Source of the DNA: Candidatus Woesearchaeota archaeon
Lineage (GTDB): Archaea; Nanobdellota; Nanobdellia; Woesearchaeales; GW2011-AR9
Assembly: GCA_013204355.1 (NCBI GenBank)
Contig: JABMOA010000047.1
Location: 1 to 9,289 of the forward strand
Length of the DNA: 9,289 nucleotides
Direction of reading: 5' to 3'
Part shown: positions 1-5,551 of the stretch, one piece after another
Layout: every line of letters begins with the position of its first letter
How positions within the stretch are numbered: position 1 is the stretch's first letter
Program-made: the position numbers and the translations under genes
The notes under the pieces: generated by a model
What the model saw: only the letters and a program-made list of their open reading frames with translations
What the model was told of the DNA's origin: nothing
The model's database searches: none

Positions 1-140
1 GAAGTATTGATGTTAAAAGGAAACCTAAAGATCTCTTTATAGAAATACGAGATAGATTAGATAAAGTGTTTAAGGTAATTGATTATAAACTTCTAGATCC
101 TTTTGAATTAGACCATGCGATGATTATTATTAAAAAATAG
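1..140 (+). CDS. flpA: Fibrillarin-like rRNA/tRNA 2'-O-methyltransferase FlpA, C-terminal end only
   Basis: This is an open frame entering from the left edge and ending at TAG 138-140; about 45 C-terminal residues are visible. They begin with SIDVKRKPKDLF and finish with LLDPFELDHAMIIIKK. This matches the end of archaeal fibrillarin, where an SIDV-x-P stretch precedes an amphipathic helix and the chain closes with a (L/D)-(D/E)-P-(Y/F)-E-x-D-H-A strand. Known of the family: FlpA is the SAM-dependent methyltransferase of box C/D sRNPs and acts with Nop5 and L7Ae on rRNA and tRNA. The catalytic part lies outside the window. The stop codon is only 3 nt from the stop of the convergent ferredoxin gene, so there is no room for a dedicated intergenic terminator. 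The identification rests on a short C-terminal stretch but the motif is characteristic. Confidence 0.8.
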   Translation, partial: SIDVKRKPKDLFIEIRDRLDKVFKVIDYKLLDPFELDHAMIIIKK

Positions 141-143
141 TAA

Positions 144-389
144 TTATTCGTCGTCTTCTTTAATATCTTCAACATGAATGATATTAACAGGACACACATC
201 AGCTGCATCTTTATTTATTTCAACGGATGATTCTTGATCTATAATTAATTCCCAGTGATCTCCAACTTCTGTTGCACCTACTAGTTGCGCAATCCCCGAT
301 TCTTCAAGTTTCCAGAATTCTGGACTAATTGCTTCACATGCGCCACAACTAATACAGTCCTTTTTGAAATGGGTTACTTTCTTTTTCAT
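144..389 (-). CDS. Ferredoxin with a single [4Fe-4S] cluster
   Basis: This is a small acidic electron carrier, 81 aa from the ATG at 389. Counted from that start, the cluster ligands are C12, C15 and C18 (C-ISC-GAC) and a distant C66 followed by proline (C-PVN), the pattern of one-cluster archaeal and bacterial ferredoxins. The residues after the third Cys read EAISPEFW, so the extra Cys that forms a disulfide in some relatives is a Ser here. The frame stays open upstream to an ATG at 407 (87 aa) and a GTG at 482 (112 aa). I prefer 389 because the family normally begins a few residues before the K-V-T-H strand. The 407 ATG is directly abutted by AAAGGG, too close for a normal Shine-Dalgarno, but it remains possible. 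The gene is divergent from a lipoprotein gene and convergent with flpA. Its redox partner is not visible in the window. Confidence 0.9.
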   Translation of the reverse strand: MKKKVTHFKKDCISCGACEAISPEFWKLEESGIAQLVGATEVGDHWELIIDQESSVEINKDAADVCPVNIIHVEDIKEDDE

Positions 390-480
390 ATCTCTTGTTT
401 TTTTCATCCCTTTATAACATTTTTGCAATAATTGTAATTTATTAGACACAAGCTTAGTAAAACATCTTAGACACCAAAAC

Positions 481-490
481 ACTTATATAC
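481..490. promoter_or_regulatory. Shared bidirectional TATA region
   Basis: ACTTATATAC reads TTATATA on the plus strand (483-489) and TATATAAG on the minus strand. On the plus strand it sits about 27 nt before the ATG at 512, which implies a leaderless lipoprotein mRNA. On the minus strand, a start about 26 nt downstream falls near 459, inside the possible N-terminal extension of the ferredoxin frame. That argues for a ferredoxin start at 407 or 389 rather than the GTG at 482. One AT-rich box appears to serve both directions. Confidence 0.6.
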
Positions 491-511
491 ATTATTTACT
501 TTTTCAAGTCA

Positions 512-1456
512 ATGAAAAAAGGTGTGTTTGTGATATTAGTACTTCTTGTGATAATATTATCAGCATGTTCAAGAGTGCCACAGGGTGAACGACCACAAGA
601 TACAGCTGCTGCACTTAGAGCAGTACAAACTGGGACGCAAGGAATTGTAACATCAGTGTTAGCAAATTCTCCACCAGCTTTAATTTATGATAGTAGTGAA
701 CTTGTGGCTTTAGTTGAAGTAAGAAACAGAGGAAATTATAATTTAGATCAAACATCTTGTTTTGTACAGATCACGGGATTTGACACAAATATTATTAGGG
801 GTGGTTTTGATGTTTCACGATCTTGTGCAGAAAATGTAGGCACCCTTCAAGGAAAAAATGTATATAATGCGCAAGGAGATTTTAATCAAATTGAATTTCA
901 TTCTCCAAGTGTTCAATTACCAGACGGTGTGTTTGAATATAATCCTACACTGAATTTTGTAACATGTTATCAATATCATACAAAAGCAAGTCCGCAAGTA
1001 TGTGTAGACCCTTTGTTTTATCAAGTAACATCTGAACAAAAATCCTGTATACCACAACCTGCAGCTGTTGGAGGTGGACAAGGTGCACCGATGGGTGTAA
1101 GTTATGTTGGTGTAAATATGGTAGGAAATAAAGCGGTGTTTGAAATTAATGTCCAAAATATGGGGACCGGAAGAGTATTAAGCCCATATGCAAATGTTCA
1201 AAATTGTGGACAAGCTTCTTTAGATTACACAGATTTTGACAGAGTAGGATATGATGTGCGATTATCTGGAGGCACATTAATTGATTGTAAACCTCACGAT
1301 AAAATCGTACGATTAAATAATGGACAAGGAAAAATTGTGTGTAGTTATACCATCCCTGGTACTTCTTCATTTGAAACACCACTGCAAATAGATTTAGATT
1401 ATGGATATATTGATTCTATTCAACAGCCTATTAAGATTGTGAGAACACCTCAATAA
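512..1456 (+). CDS. Secreted lipoprotein with two beta-sandwich-like domains (paralogue A)
   Basis: Protein of 314 aa with a signal peptide (MKKG, then a hydrophobic stretch 5-16) and a lipobox L-S-A-C with the lipidated Cys at 19, so it should be anchored on the outer face of the membrane. The mature part looks like two beta-rich modules of CARDB-like character, roughly residues 45-175 and 195-310. Each opens with a V-E-V-R-N-R-G or I-N-V-Q-N-M-G strand typical of such folds. A glycine-rich linker (187-195) joins them. Eight further Cys (83, 105, 152, 164, 179, 232, 259, 277) would be extracytoplasmic and may form disulfides. C164, C179, C259 and C277 align with the four mature, non-lipidated Cys of the paralogue at 1700. 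The ATG lies about 27 nt after a TATA box, with no Shine-Dalgarno. The stop codon lies inside a target-site duplication of a transposable element. The specific function is not recognised. Confidence 0.88.
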   Translation: MKKGVFVILVLLVIILSACSRVPQGERPQDTAAALRAVQTGTQGIVTSVLANSPPALIYDSSELVALVEVRNRGNYNLDQTSCFVQITGFDTNIIRGGFDVSRSCAENVGTLQGKNVYNAQGDFNQIEFHSPSVQLPDGVFEYNPTLNFVTCYQYHTKASPQVCVDPLFYQVTSEQKSCIPQPAAVGGGQGAPMGVSYVGVNMVGNKAVFEINVQNMGTGRVLSPYANVQNCGQASLDYTDFDRVGYDVRLSGGTLIDCKPHDKIVRLNNGQGKIVCSYTIPGTSSFETPLQIDLDYGYIDSIQQPIKIVRTPQ

Positions 1457-1459
1457 ATA
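1452..1459 (+). repeat. Left target-site duplication (AATAAATA)
   Basis: Left copy of an 8-bp direct repeat flanking the inverted-repeat element; the right copy is 1638-1645. The visible identity extends to 11 bp (CAATAAATAGG, 1451-1461 and 1637-1647), because the element starts with GG, ends with C, and the outside bases happen to match. The TAA stop codon of the upstream lipoprotein (1454-1456) is inside this duplication, so the insertion left that protein intact. Confidence 0.8.
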
Positions 1460-1637
1460 GGCGCTGTCCAGAAAGTCCCTATTTTGTATACTACCTGCAA
1501 TAGGATCATTTTATGAGCAGGGCACGGCACAACGGTTTTTTCCTCTGAGAAGGAAAAAATGTACCTCCTTTGGCGCTGCTCATAAAATCCTTGCGACGGC
1601 ACGTAGTATACATTTTTATGACTTTCTGGACCGCGCC
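1460..1637. mobile_element. Non-autonomous inverted-repeat element (MITE-like)
   Basis: The element is 178 bp with no coding capacity. Its ends are 18-bp inverted repeats, GGCGCTGTCCAGAAAGTC (1460-1477) and the complement of GACTTTCTGGACCGCGCC (1620-1637), with 17 of 18 positions matching. Further inverted pairs continue inward: GTATACTAC (1486-1494) with 1603-1611, TTTTATGAGCAG (1509-1520) with 1576-1587, and a central hairpin with a 9-bp stem (1536-1544 with 1551-1559) and a 6-nt loop. Most of the element can therefore fold on itself. It is visibly richer in G+C than its surroundings and is flanked by an 8-bp duplication. Ends starting GG with 8-9 bp duplications occur in several IS families (for example IS1595, ISL3, IS1, IS6); I cannot assign one. 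No transposase is present, so it would need to be mobilised in trans. As RNA it could also fold into a strong hairpin between the two lipoprotein genes. Confidence 0.85.
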
Positions 1638-1645
1638 AATAAATA
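1638..1645 (+). repeat. Right target-site duplication (AATAAATA)
   Basis: Right copy of the direct repeat that flanks the inverted-repeat element. Removing the element and one copy rejoins the upstream stop codon to the promoter of the next lipoprotein gene with a normal short spacer, which supports a real insertion event. Confidence 0.8.
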
Positions 1646-1651
1646 GGTAGA

Positions 1652-1660
1652 TTTAAATAT
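1652..1660 (+). promoter_or_regulatory. TATA box of lipoprotein paralogue B
   Basis: TTTAAATAT lies just beyond the right duplication of the mobile element. A start about 26 nt downstream falls near 1682, leaving a leader of about 20 nt that contains a GAGGT Shine-Dalgarno at 1691-1695. The insertion therefore spared the promoter of the downstream gene. Confidence 0.5.
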
Positions 1661-1699
1661 CTTAAAATTTTAATCTCCTTATAGCAAAGAGAGGTTGTA

Positions 1700-2617
1700 A
1701 TGATGAAACGAAATCATATTTTAATATTCCTAGTATGTGTAAGTCTTCTATTAGTATCTTGTGGTGGAAGCTCAAAGAAAGTTGTAGAAAGTCCATTTGT
1801 GGGTGGAACAAATGGTGCAGTTGCTGTATTTGAACCGTTAAGTATTCAAGAAAATGGTGTGGATACAATTTTTGATTCTGATGATTTTATTATTGAAGTA
1901 GTGATTAAAAATAAAGGAGAGGAAGTTATTCCAAAGGGAAAAGCAAACCTTAGATTACTTGGCCCTCCTCAATCTGCATTTAAAAATATTCCAAGTTGGA
2001 CATTAAAAAATGTGGAAGATATTGATAAAGTAACAGAATTTAATTTAGATGGTGGTGAAGAAGTGATTACGTTCACACCGACTCAAGCTGCAATATATAG
2101 TCCCTCTGTAACTGGATTTCAAGATATTACATTTAATTTGGAATATACTTATGATTATAAAACTCATGTAATTATTAGTGATGTTTGTTTCAAAGGAGAT
2201 ATTACCGATCCAAAAGTTTGTGAAGTAAAGGAAAACAAAAATGCTGCAGTTTCTAGTGCGCCTATAACTGTTACAAGCGTTGCACAGGATACTGGTGGGA
2301 AAGGAGTGATTTTATTAAAAGTTGATATTTCAAATGCAGGTCAAGGAGAATCAACACTTGTAGGAGAGGACTTTGATAAAACTGGAAGGTTTGACCAAAT
2401 TTCATATAAAATTGATGAACCTGAAAAGTGGAAATGTTCTTCAGGTGGACGAGAAAATGAAGCTCGTTTAATTGATGGAAAAGCACAAATAATCTGTAAA
2501 TTAAAGAAATCTCTCAATGAAGATGAACTTTACACAAAACCTGTACGATTAACTCTTGATTATACCTATAAAGAATTATTATTGAAGCAATTAAGAATTA
2601 AAGAAAGTGCGAAGTAA
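1700..2617 (+). CDS. Secreted lipoprotein with two beta-sandwich-like domains (paralogue B)
   Basis: Protein of 305 aa with a signal peptide and a lipobox L-V-S-C, lipidated Cys at 21, followed by GGSSKK. It has the same two-module plan as the 512-1456 product. Module one contains E-V-V-I-K-N-K-G (66-73) and a Y-D-Y-K-T strand. Module two contains L-K-V-D-I-S-N-A-G (206-214) and ends in a conserved I-I-C-K then L-T-L-D-Y-T-Y block that matches I-V-C-S-Y then I-D-L-D-Y-G-Y of paralogue A. C163, C174, C246 and C266 align with four of the Cys in A, suggesting two shared disulfides; B lacks A's other four. The Shine-Dalgarno GAGGT (1691-1695) is 4 nt from ATG 1700 and 7 nt from ATG 1703, so the true start may be the second Met. 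A T-rich tract follows the stop. It probably arose by tandem duplication; function is not recognised. Confidence 0.88.
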   Translation: MMKRNHILIFLVCVSLLLVSCGGSSKKVVESPFVGGTNGAVAVFEPLSIQENGVDTIFDSDDFIIEVVIKNKGEEVIPKGKANLRLLGPPQSAFKNIPSWTLKNVEDIDKVTEFNLDGGEEVITFTPTQAAIYSPSVTGFQDITFNLEYTYDYKTHVIISDVCFKGDITDPKVCEVKENKNAAVSSAPITVTSVAQDTGGKGVILLKVDISNAGQGESTLVGEDFDKTGRFDQISYKIDEPEKWKCSSGGRENEARLIDGKAQIICKLKKSLNEDELYTKPVRLTLDYTYKELLLKQLRIKESAK

Positions 2618-2618
2618 G

Positions 2619-2639
2619 TTTTTCTTATTTTTTATTTTT
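2619..2639 (+). terminator. T-rich terminator after lipoprotein B
   Basis: Immediately after the stop codon the coding strand is almost pure T with scattered A and C (runs of 5, 6 and 5 T). Oligo-T tracts without an obvious hairpin are the usual intrinsic termination signal in archaea. Confidence 0.55.
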
Positions 2640-2644
2640 CACAA

Positions 2645-2655
2645 TATATATAAAA
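2645..2655 (+). promoter_or_regulatory. TATA box of the bolA-grx operon
   Basis: TATATATAAAA is centred about 27 nt before the ATG at 2677. No Shine-Dalgarno precedes that ATG, so transcription probably starts at or next to the start codon and the mRNA is leaderless. Confidence 0.6.
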
Positions 2656-2676
2656 GAATTTCATTTCTAGATATTT

Positions 2677-2925
2677 ATGGATTTATTTGAAAAAATTAAA
2701 GTAAAAATTGAAACTGCATTACAGGGCGCAATTGTTGAAGTAAGAAGTGAGAGGTCCCAACATATTGGTCATGGCGCTGGTGGTGCTCATGTTGGTGTGA
2801 AAGTTATATATGATGGTTTTAAAGATAAATCAATGGTAGAACAACACCAAATGATTTATACCATTTTAAAGGATGAAATGAAACAAGAGATTCATTCTCT
2901 GCAAATTGAAACGAGGTTAGAATAA
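2677..2925 (+). CDS. bolA: BolA-like protein
   Basis: Protein of 82 aa, the normal length for a single BolA domain. Landmarks are the variable loop with H29 and H32 (QHIGHGAGG), the G-G-A-H strand around 35-38, the F-K-D-K-S-M-V-E-Q-H helix start (48-57) and the C-terminal invariant His (H73, in EIHSLQIET). Known of the family: BolA proteins pair with CGFS monothiol glutaredoxins and together hold a bridging [2Fe-2S] cluster, ligated on the BolA side by the invariant His and a Cys or His in the loop. They act in iron sensing and cluster delivery. The next gene encodes exactly such a glutaredoxin and overlaps by one base (TAATG), so the pair is very likely co-translated and works as a complex. 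The loop carries His rather than Cys, as in the BolA1/BolA-H type. The nucleic-acid-binding role described for some BolA proteins is a less likely alternative. Confidence 0.93.
   Translation: MDLFEKIKVKIETALQGAIVEVRSERSQHIGHGAGGAHVGVKVIYDGFKDKSMVEQHQMIYTILKDEMKQEIHSLQIETRLE
2913..2917 (+). promoter_or_regulatory. Shine-Dalgarno of the glutaredoxin gene
   Basis: GAGGT lies inside the end of bolA, 7 nt before the ATG at 2925. Together with the one-base overlap of stop and start it fixes the glutaredoxin start and indicates translational coupling. Confidence 0.65.
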
Positions 2926-3233
2926 TGGAAGAACAACTAAAAAATAAAATTCAAGAAATGATTAATAGTAATAAAGTTTTTTTATTTATGAAGGGAACGC
3001 CAGAACAGCCTAGGTGCGGATTTTCTATGCAAGTCAAAAATGTGTTAGAAGGATTAGGTGTAAAATTTGGTTCTTTTGACGTGTTAAGTGATGAAGAAGT
3101 TAGAGAAGGCATTAAAGAATTTTCAAATTGGCCAACCATTCCACAACTTTATATTGATGGGAAATTTGTTGGTGGGTGCGATATTACGTTGAAACTGATG
3201 GAAGAAGGTACGTTGAAAGAGATGGTTAATTAG
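2925..3233 (+). CDS. grxD: Monothiol glutaredoxin, CGFS type (Grx4/GrxD-like)
   Basis: Protein of 102 aa with the full single-domain CGFS glutaredoxin signature: K-G-T-P before the active site, C31-G-F-S34, W-P-T-I-P-Q-L-Y for the cis-proline loop, and G-K-F-V-G-G-C-D for the glutathione-binding strand. Known of the family: CGFS glutaredoxins are poor thiol oxidoreductases. They instead bind a [2Fe-2S] cluster through the active-site Cys and glutathione, as homodimers or as heterodimers with BolA, and pass clusters to apo-proteins. The bolA gene immediately upstream overlaps it, giving the classic partner pair. All sequence elements for glutathione contact are conserved, although many archaea are not known to make glutathione, so the thiol used here is open. 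The stop codon lies 7 nt from the stop of the convergent rfcS. Confidence 0.95.
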   Translation: MEEQLKNKIQEMINSNKVFLFMKGTPEQPRCGFSMQVKNVLEGLGVKFGSFDVLSDEEVREGIKEFSNWPTIPQLYIDGKFVGGCDITLKLMEEGTLKEMVN

Positions 3234-3240
3234 TTATTCC

Positions 3241-4203
3241 TTAACTAGAACCAACCAATACAACATATGCTAAAAAACTTTCTAATTGGATATATTCATC
3301 AGATCCTTCAACCATACGGAATTCTACTTCTCCACATTTATCAATAAGTTGAACTTTCTTTTTATCGTCTAATTCTATGTGCCAAATTTCTTTTTGAATT
3401 TGACGAATGATATCCATGCCTGATAATCCATAATTTAACATTAAGTCCAAGAGTTTTTTTCGTGATGTAAGAAAATCTCCTTTGGCTGCAGAGGTAAGAA
3501 CTTCATTAACTTCTTTTGGTTTTGCAACTGAGGCCATAGAATACACTGATTCTGGTGTAATTGTGGTGTTGATTACTGCACAAGATTGCATGATATTTTC
3601 TAACCTTCTACAATCCCCATTAGTGATGTCATAGAGTGCTTGTTTTGAATCTTCTGATATCTGAAGCCCTTCTTTCTTGGCAATATTTGTAATTACTGTA
3701 AACACGTCTTCTTTGGGTAATGGTTTAAATCTGAAAACGGCACATCTACTTTGAATTGGATCAATGATTTTTGAAGAATAGTTACATGATAAAACAAACC
3801 TACAAGTTTTGGTGTAGTTTTCCATGGTACGTCTTAAAGCTTGCTGTGCATCTCGTGTTAATGCATCAGATTCATCAAGATATATTAGTTTGAAGGGAAC
3901 GTTTCCTATAGATCTGGTACGTGCGAAATCTTTTACTTTTACCCGAATCACATCAATACCCCGTTCATCGGAAGCATTTAATTCTAATGTGTTTTGGCGC
4001 CAATTTTCACCAAATAATTGTTTTGCAATTACTAAAGATAATGTAGTTTTTCCAACACCTGCTGGACCTGAGAACAAAAGATGGGGCATATTTCCTGATT
4101 CTACAAATGCTTGAATTTTTGAAACAATTTCTTGCTGGCCTTTAACTCCTTCAAATGTTTGCGGTCTGTACTTTTCTGTCCAAATGGAAGATTCCTGAAT
4201 CAT
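3241..4203 (-). CDS. rfcS: Replication factor C small subunit (clamp loader ATPase)
   Basis: Protein of 320 aa, the usual length for archaeal RfcS. It opens with W-T-E-K-Y-R-P, typical of RFC box II. Walker A is GPAGVGKTT (46-54), followed by L-N-A-S-D-E-R-G-I (75-83). Walker B is L-I-Y-L-D-E-S-D (106-113), where family members more often read DEAD. The sensor-1 region is L-S-C-N (138-141), the arginine-finger motif is S-R-C (152-154), and the sensor-2 region is G-D-C-R-R (196-200). The C-terminal half forms the helical collar. Known role: with the large subunit it loads the PCNA sliding clamp onto primed DNA. The large subunit is not in the window. A TATA box 26 nt upstream implies a leaderless mRNA independent of the upstream membrane-protein gene. 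Confidence 0.97.
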   Translation of the reverse strand: MIQESSIWTEKYRPQTFEGVKGQQEIVSKIQAFVESGNMPHLLFSGPAGVGKTTLSLVIAKQLFGENWRQNTLELNASDERGIDVIRVKVKDFARTRSIGNVPFKLIYLDESDALTRDAQQALRRTMENYTKTCRFVLSCNYSSKIIDPIQSRCAVFRFKPLPKEDVFTVITNIAKKEGLQISEDSKQALYDITNGDCRRLENIMQSCAVINTTITPESVYSMASVAKPKEVNEVLTSAAKGDFLTSRKKLLDLMLNYGLSGMDIIRQIQKEIWHIELDDKKKVQLIDKCGEVEFRMVEGSDEYIQLESFLAYVVLVGSS

Positions 4204-4224
4204 TCGATTTTATGGGGGTATTGA

Positions 4225-4233
4225 CTTTATAAG
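4225..4233 (-). promoter_or_regulatory. TATA box of rfcS
   Basis: On the minus strand CTTATAAAG is centred about 26 nt before the rfcS ATG, preceded by a purine-rich GGTAAAA that could serve as BRE. There is no Shine-Dalgarno, which is consistent with a leaderless start. Confidence 0.6.
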
Positions 4234-4243
4234 TTTTACCAAG

Positions 4244-4438
4244 TTAAAACACCCACAACACAACATTGATTGCCCATTGAAGGACTTGATCTAAAGAAAC
4301 ACCAAAAAAAAATACCATAACAAATGCTGCGAGTAAGGTATAGAATAAAACTTGCACAACTACATGAAGAATTCTTCCTAATAATGCCACAATAATTGCG
4401 GCAAGAATAAGTCCAAAAATCGTAATTATATCAATCAT
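4244..4438 (-). CDS. Small integral membrane protein of unknown function
   Basis: Protein of 64 aa, almost wholly hydrophobic. Two membrane helices are clear (about residues 3-20 and 27-47), separated by a short turn containing R22 and H25, with a third amphipathic or hydrophobic segment at the end (about 52-64). The only charges are D3, R22 and D50 plus the His. I do not recognise a family. It lies between the MscS channel gene (49 nt upstream, same strand) and rfcS. A weak TATA-like CCTTAAAAAC (4461-4470) is about 27 nt before the ATG, so it may have its own leaderless transcript rather than belong to the antiporter-channel operon. The consistent TATA spacing and membrane character make it a likely real gene. 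Confidence 0.7.
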   Translation of the reverse strand: MIDIITIFGLILAAIIVALLGRILHVVVQVLFYTLLAAFVMVFFFGVSLDQVLQWAINVVLWVF

Positions 4439-4487
4439 ATCATACCATAAATAGAAGAAGTTTTTAAGGATTTCTAGGAAATAGTAT

Positions 4488-5546
4488 TTATTTCTTCATG
4501 TAGATTGTATGTGTTGGGAAAGGAATACCTATCTTTGCTTTATTTAAAGCGTTGTAAATTTTTTCGGTTGCTTCTAATTTCTTACTATATGCTTGATCCC
4601 ATTTATCTACCCAAAAAGATGCCTTAAATTTTAATGCATAATCTCCCATGGAAAGAAAAGCAACAACTGGTTCTGGATCTTTTAAAATATCTTCCATGTT
4701 ATTAAGAGTATTTAATATAACTTTTTTTACCTTTTGAATATCTGTACCATAATCCACACCAAATTCTACATGTGTCCGTACTCTAGGACTTGGGCGTGTA
4801 TAATTTTGAACTCTTGAATTTGAAAGATAACCATTAGGGATGTAGATAATTTCATTGTCATACGTCACAATTTTCGTACTTCGTAATCCAATATCATAGA
4901 TTGTACCAACATCACCAGATTCCAATTTTACTTTATCTCCAACGATATATGTTTTATCAAGAACTAGGGTGATACCCCCAAATATATTTTTTAATGTATC
5001 CTGTAATGCTAATCCTAATACAATCCCTGAAATCCCTACACCTGCAAGATAAGGTGCAATATTGATTTCCCAAATAGAAAGAACCCACATGATTGTAATA
5101 ACAACGAAAACAACTCTTGCTGCTTTATGGAATAGTGGAAGTAAGACATCATCAATATTTGATTTCGTTTTCTTTGCAAACGCTAAACCCCATGATTCAA
5201 TAATGATGTCAAATATTCTAAGTAAGATAAATACGAAAACTACGGCCATAAGGGTATTAACAGTTTTCTGAACTATGCCATTAATTCCTAAAGAAAGAAT
5301 TGCAAGTTTTAATCCGTAAACCAGAATTAAATAGAACAATGGTTTTTTTGTACGTTCAATAATTAAATCGTCTACTTTATTTTTTGTTTTTTGTGCAAAT
5401 TTTTCAAAATATTTGGTGAATGAGAATAGTAAAAGTTTTGCAAGGATGATTGAAAATATCATAATAAAGCCTGCTTGCACAAACCGATTTGTTAAATAAA
5501 TACCATAAGGTAAGGTACTTAGAAATGTGGTAATATATTCTCTCAT
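4488..5546 (-). CDS. mscS: Small-conductance mechanosensitive channel, MscS family
   Basis: Protein of 352 aa. It has about five membrane segments (roughly 24-44, 68-86, 96-118, 142-160 and the pore helix 165-195). The signature G-I-S-G-I-V-L-G-L-A-L-Q-D followed by the N-I-F-G-G-I loop is the MscS pore helix and its bend. The D-K-T-Y-I-V-G-D beta domain (197-204), the I-P-N-G motif (236-239) and the C-terminal alpha/beta vestibule domain ending P-F-P-T-H-T-I-Y follow. Two copies of a K-x-N-x-(V/I)-D-D element (56-60 and 128-133) precede TM2 and TM4, reflecting the extended N-terminus of larger MscS relatives. Known role: it opens on membrane tension to release solutes during hypo-osmotic shock. 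It starts 5 nt after the antiporter stop and so is in an operon with it. No clear Shine-Dalgarno is seen, and coupling to upstream translation is likely. Confidence 0.95.
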   Translation of the reverse strand: MREYITTFLSTLPYGIYLTNRFVQAGFIMIFSIILAKLLLFSFTKYFEKFAQKTKNKVDDLIIERTKKPLFYLILVYGLKLAILSLGINGIVQKTVNTLMAVVFVFILLRIFDIIIESWGLAFAKKTKSNIDDVLLPLFHKAARVVFVVITIMWVLSIWEINIAPYLAGVGISGIVLGLALQDTLKNIFGGITLVLDKTYIVGDKVKLESGDVGTIYDIGLRSTKIVTYDNEIIYIPNGYLSNSRVQNYTRPSPRVRTHVEFGVDYGTDIQKVKKVILNTLNNMEDILKDPEPVVAFLSMGDYALKFKASFWVDKWDQAYSKKLEATEKIYNALNKAKIGIPFPTHTIYMKK

Positions 5547-5551
5547 ATAGA

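Noticed and set aside
390..482. N-terminal extension of the ferredoxin from a GTG at 482
   Set aside because: The GTG overlaps the TATA region, and the predicted minus-strand transcription start lies downstream of it. The extra residues do not belong to the ferredoxin fold.
1460..1637. Inverted repeat read simply as a bidirectional terminator
   Set aside because: The flanking direct repeat, the conserved 18-bp ends starting GG and the G+C shift are better explained by a mobile element, though a secondary terminator effect remains possible.
3824..4114. Plus-strand open frame within rfcS
   Set aside because: It is antisense shadow of the strongly conserved RFC ATPase domain, with no signals of its own.
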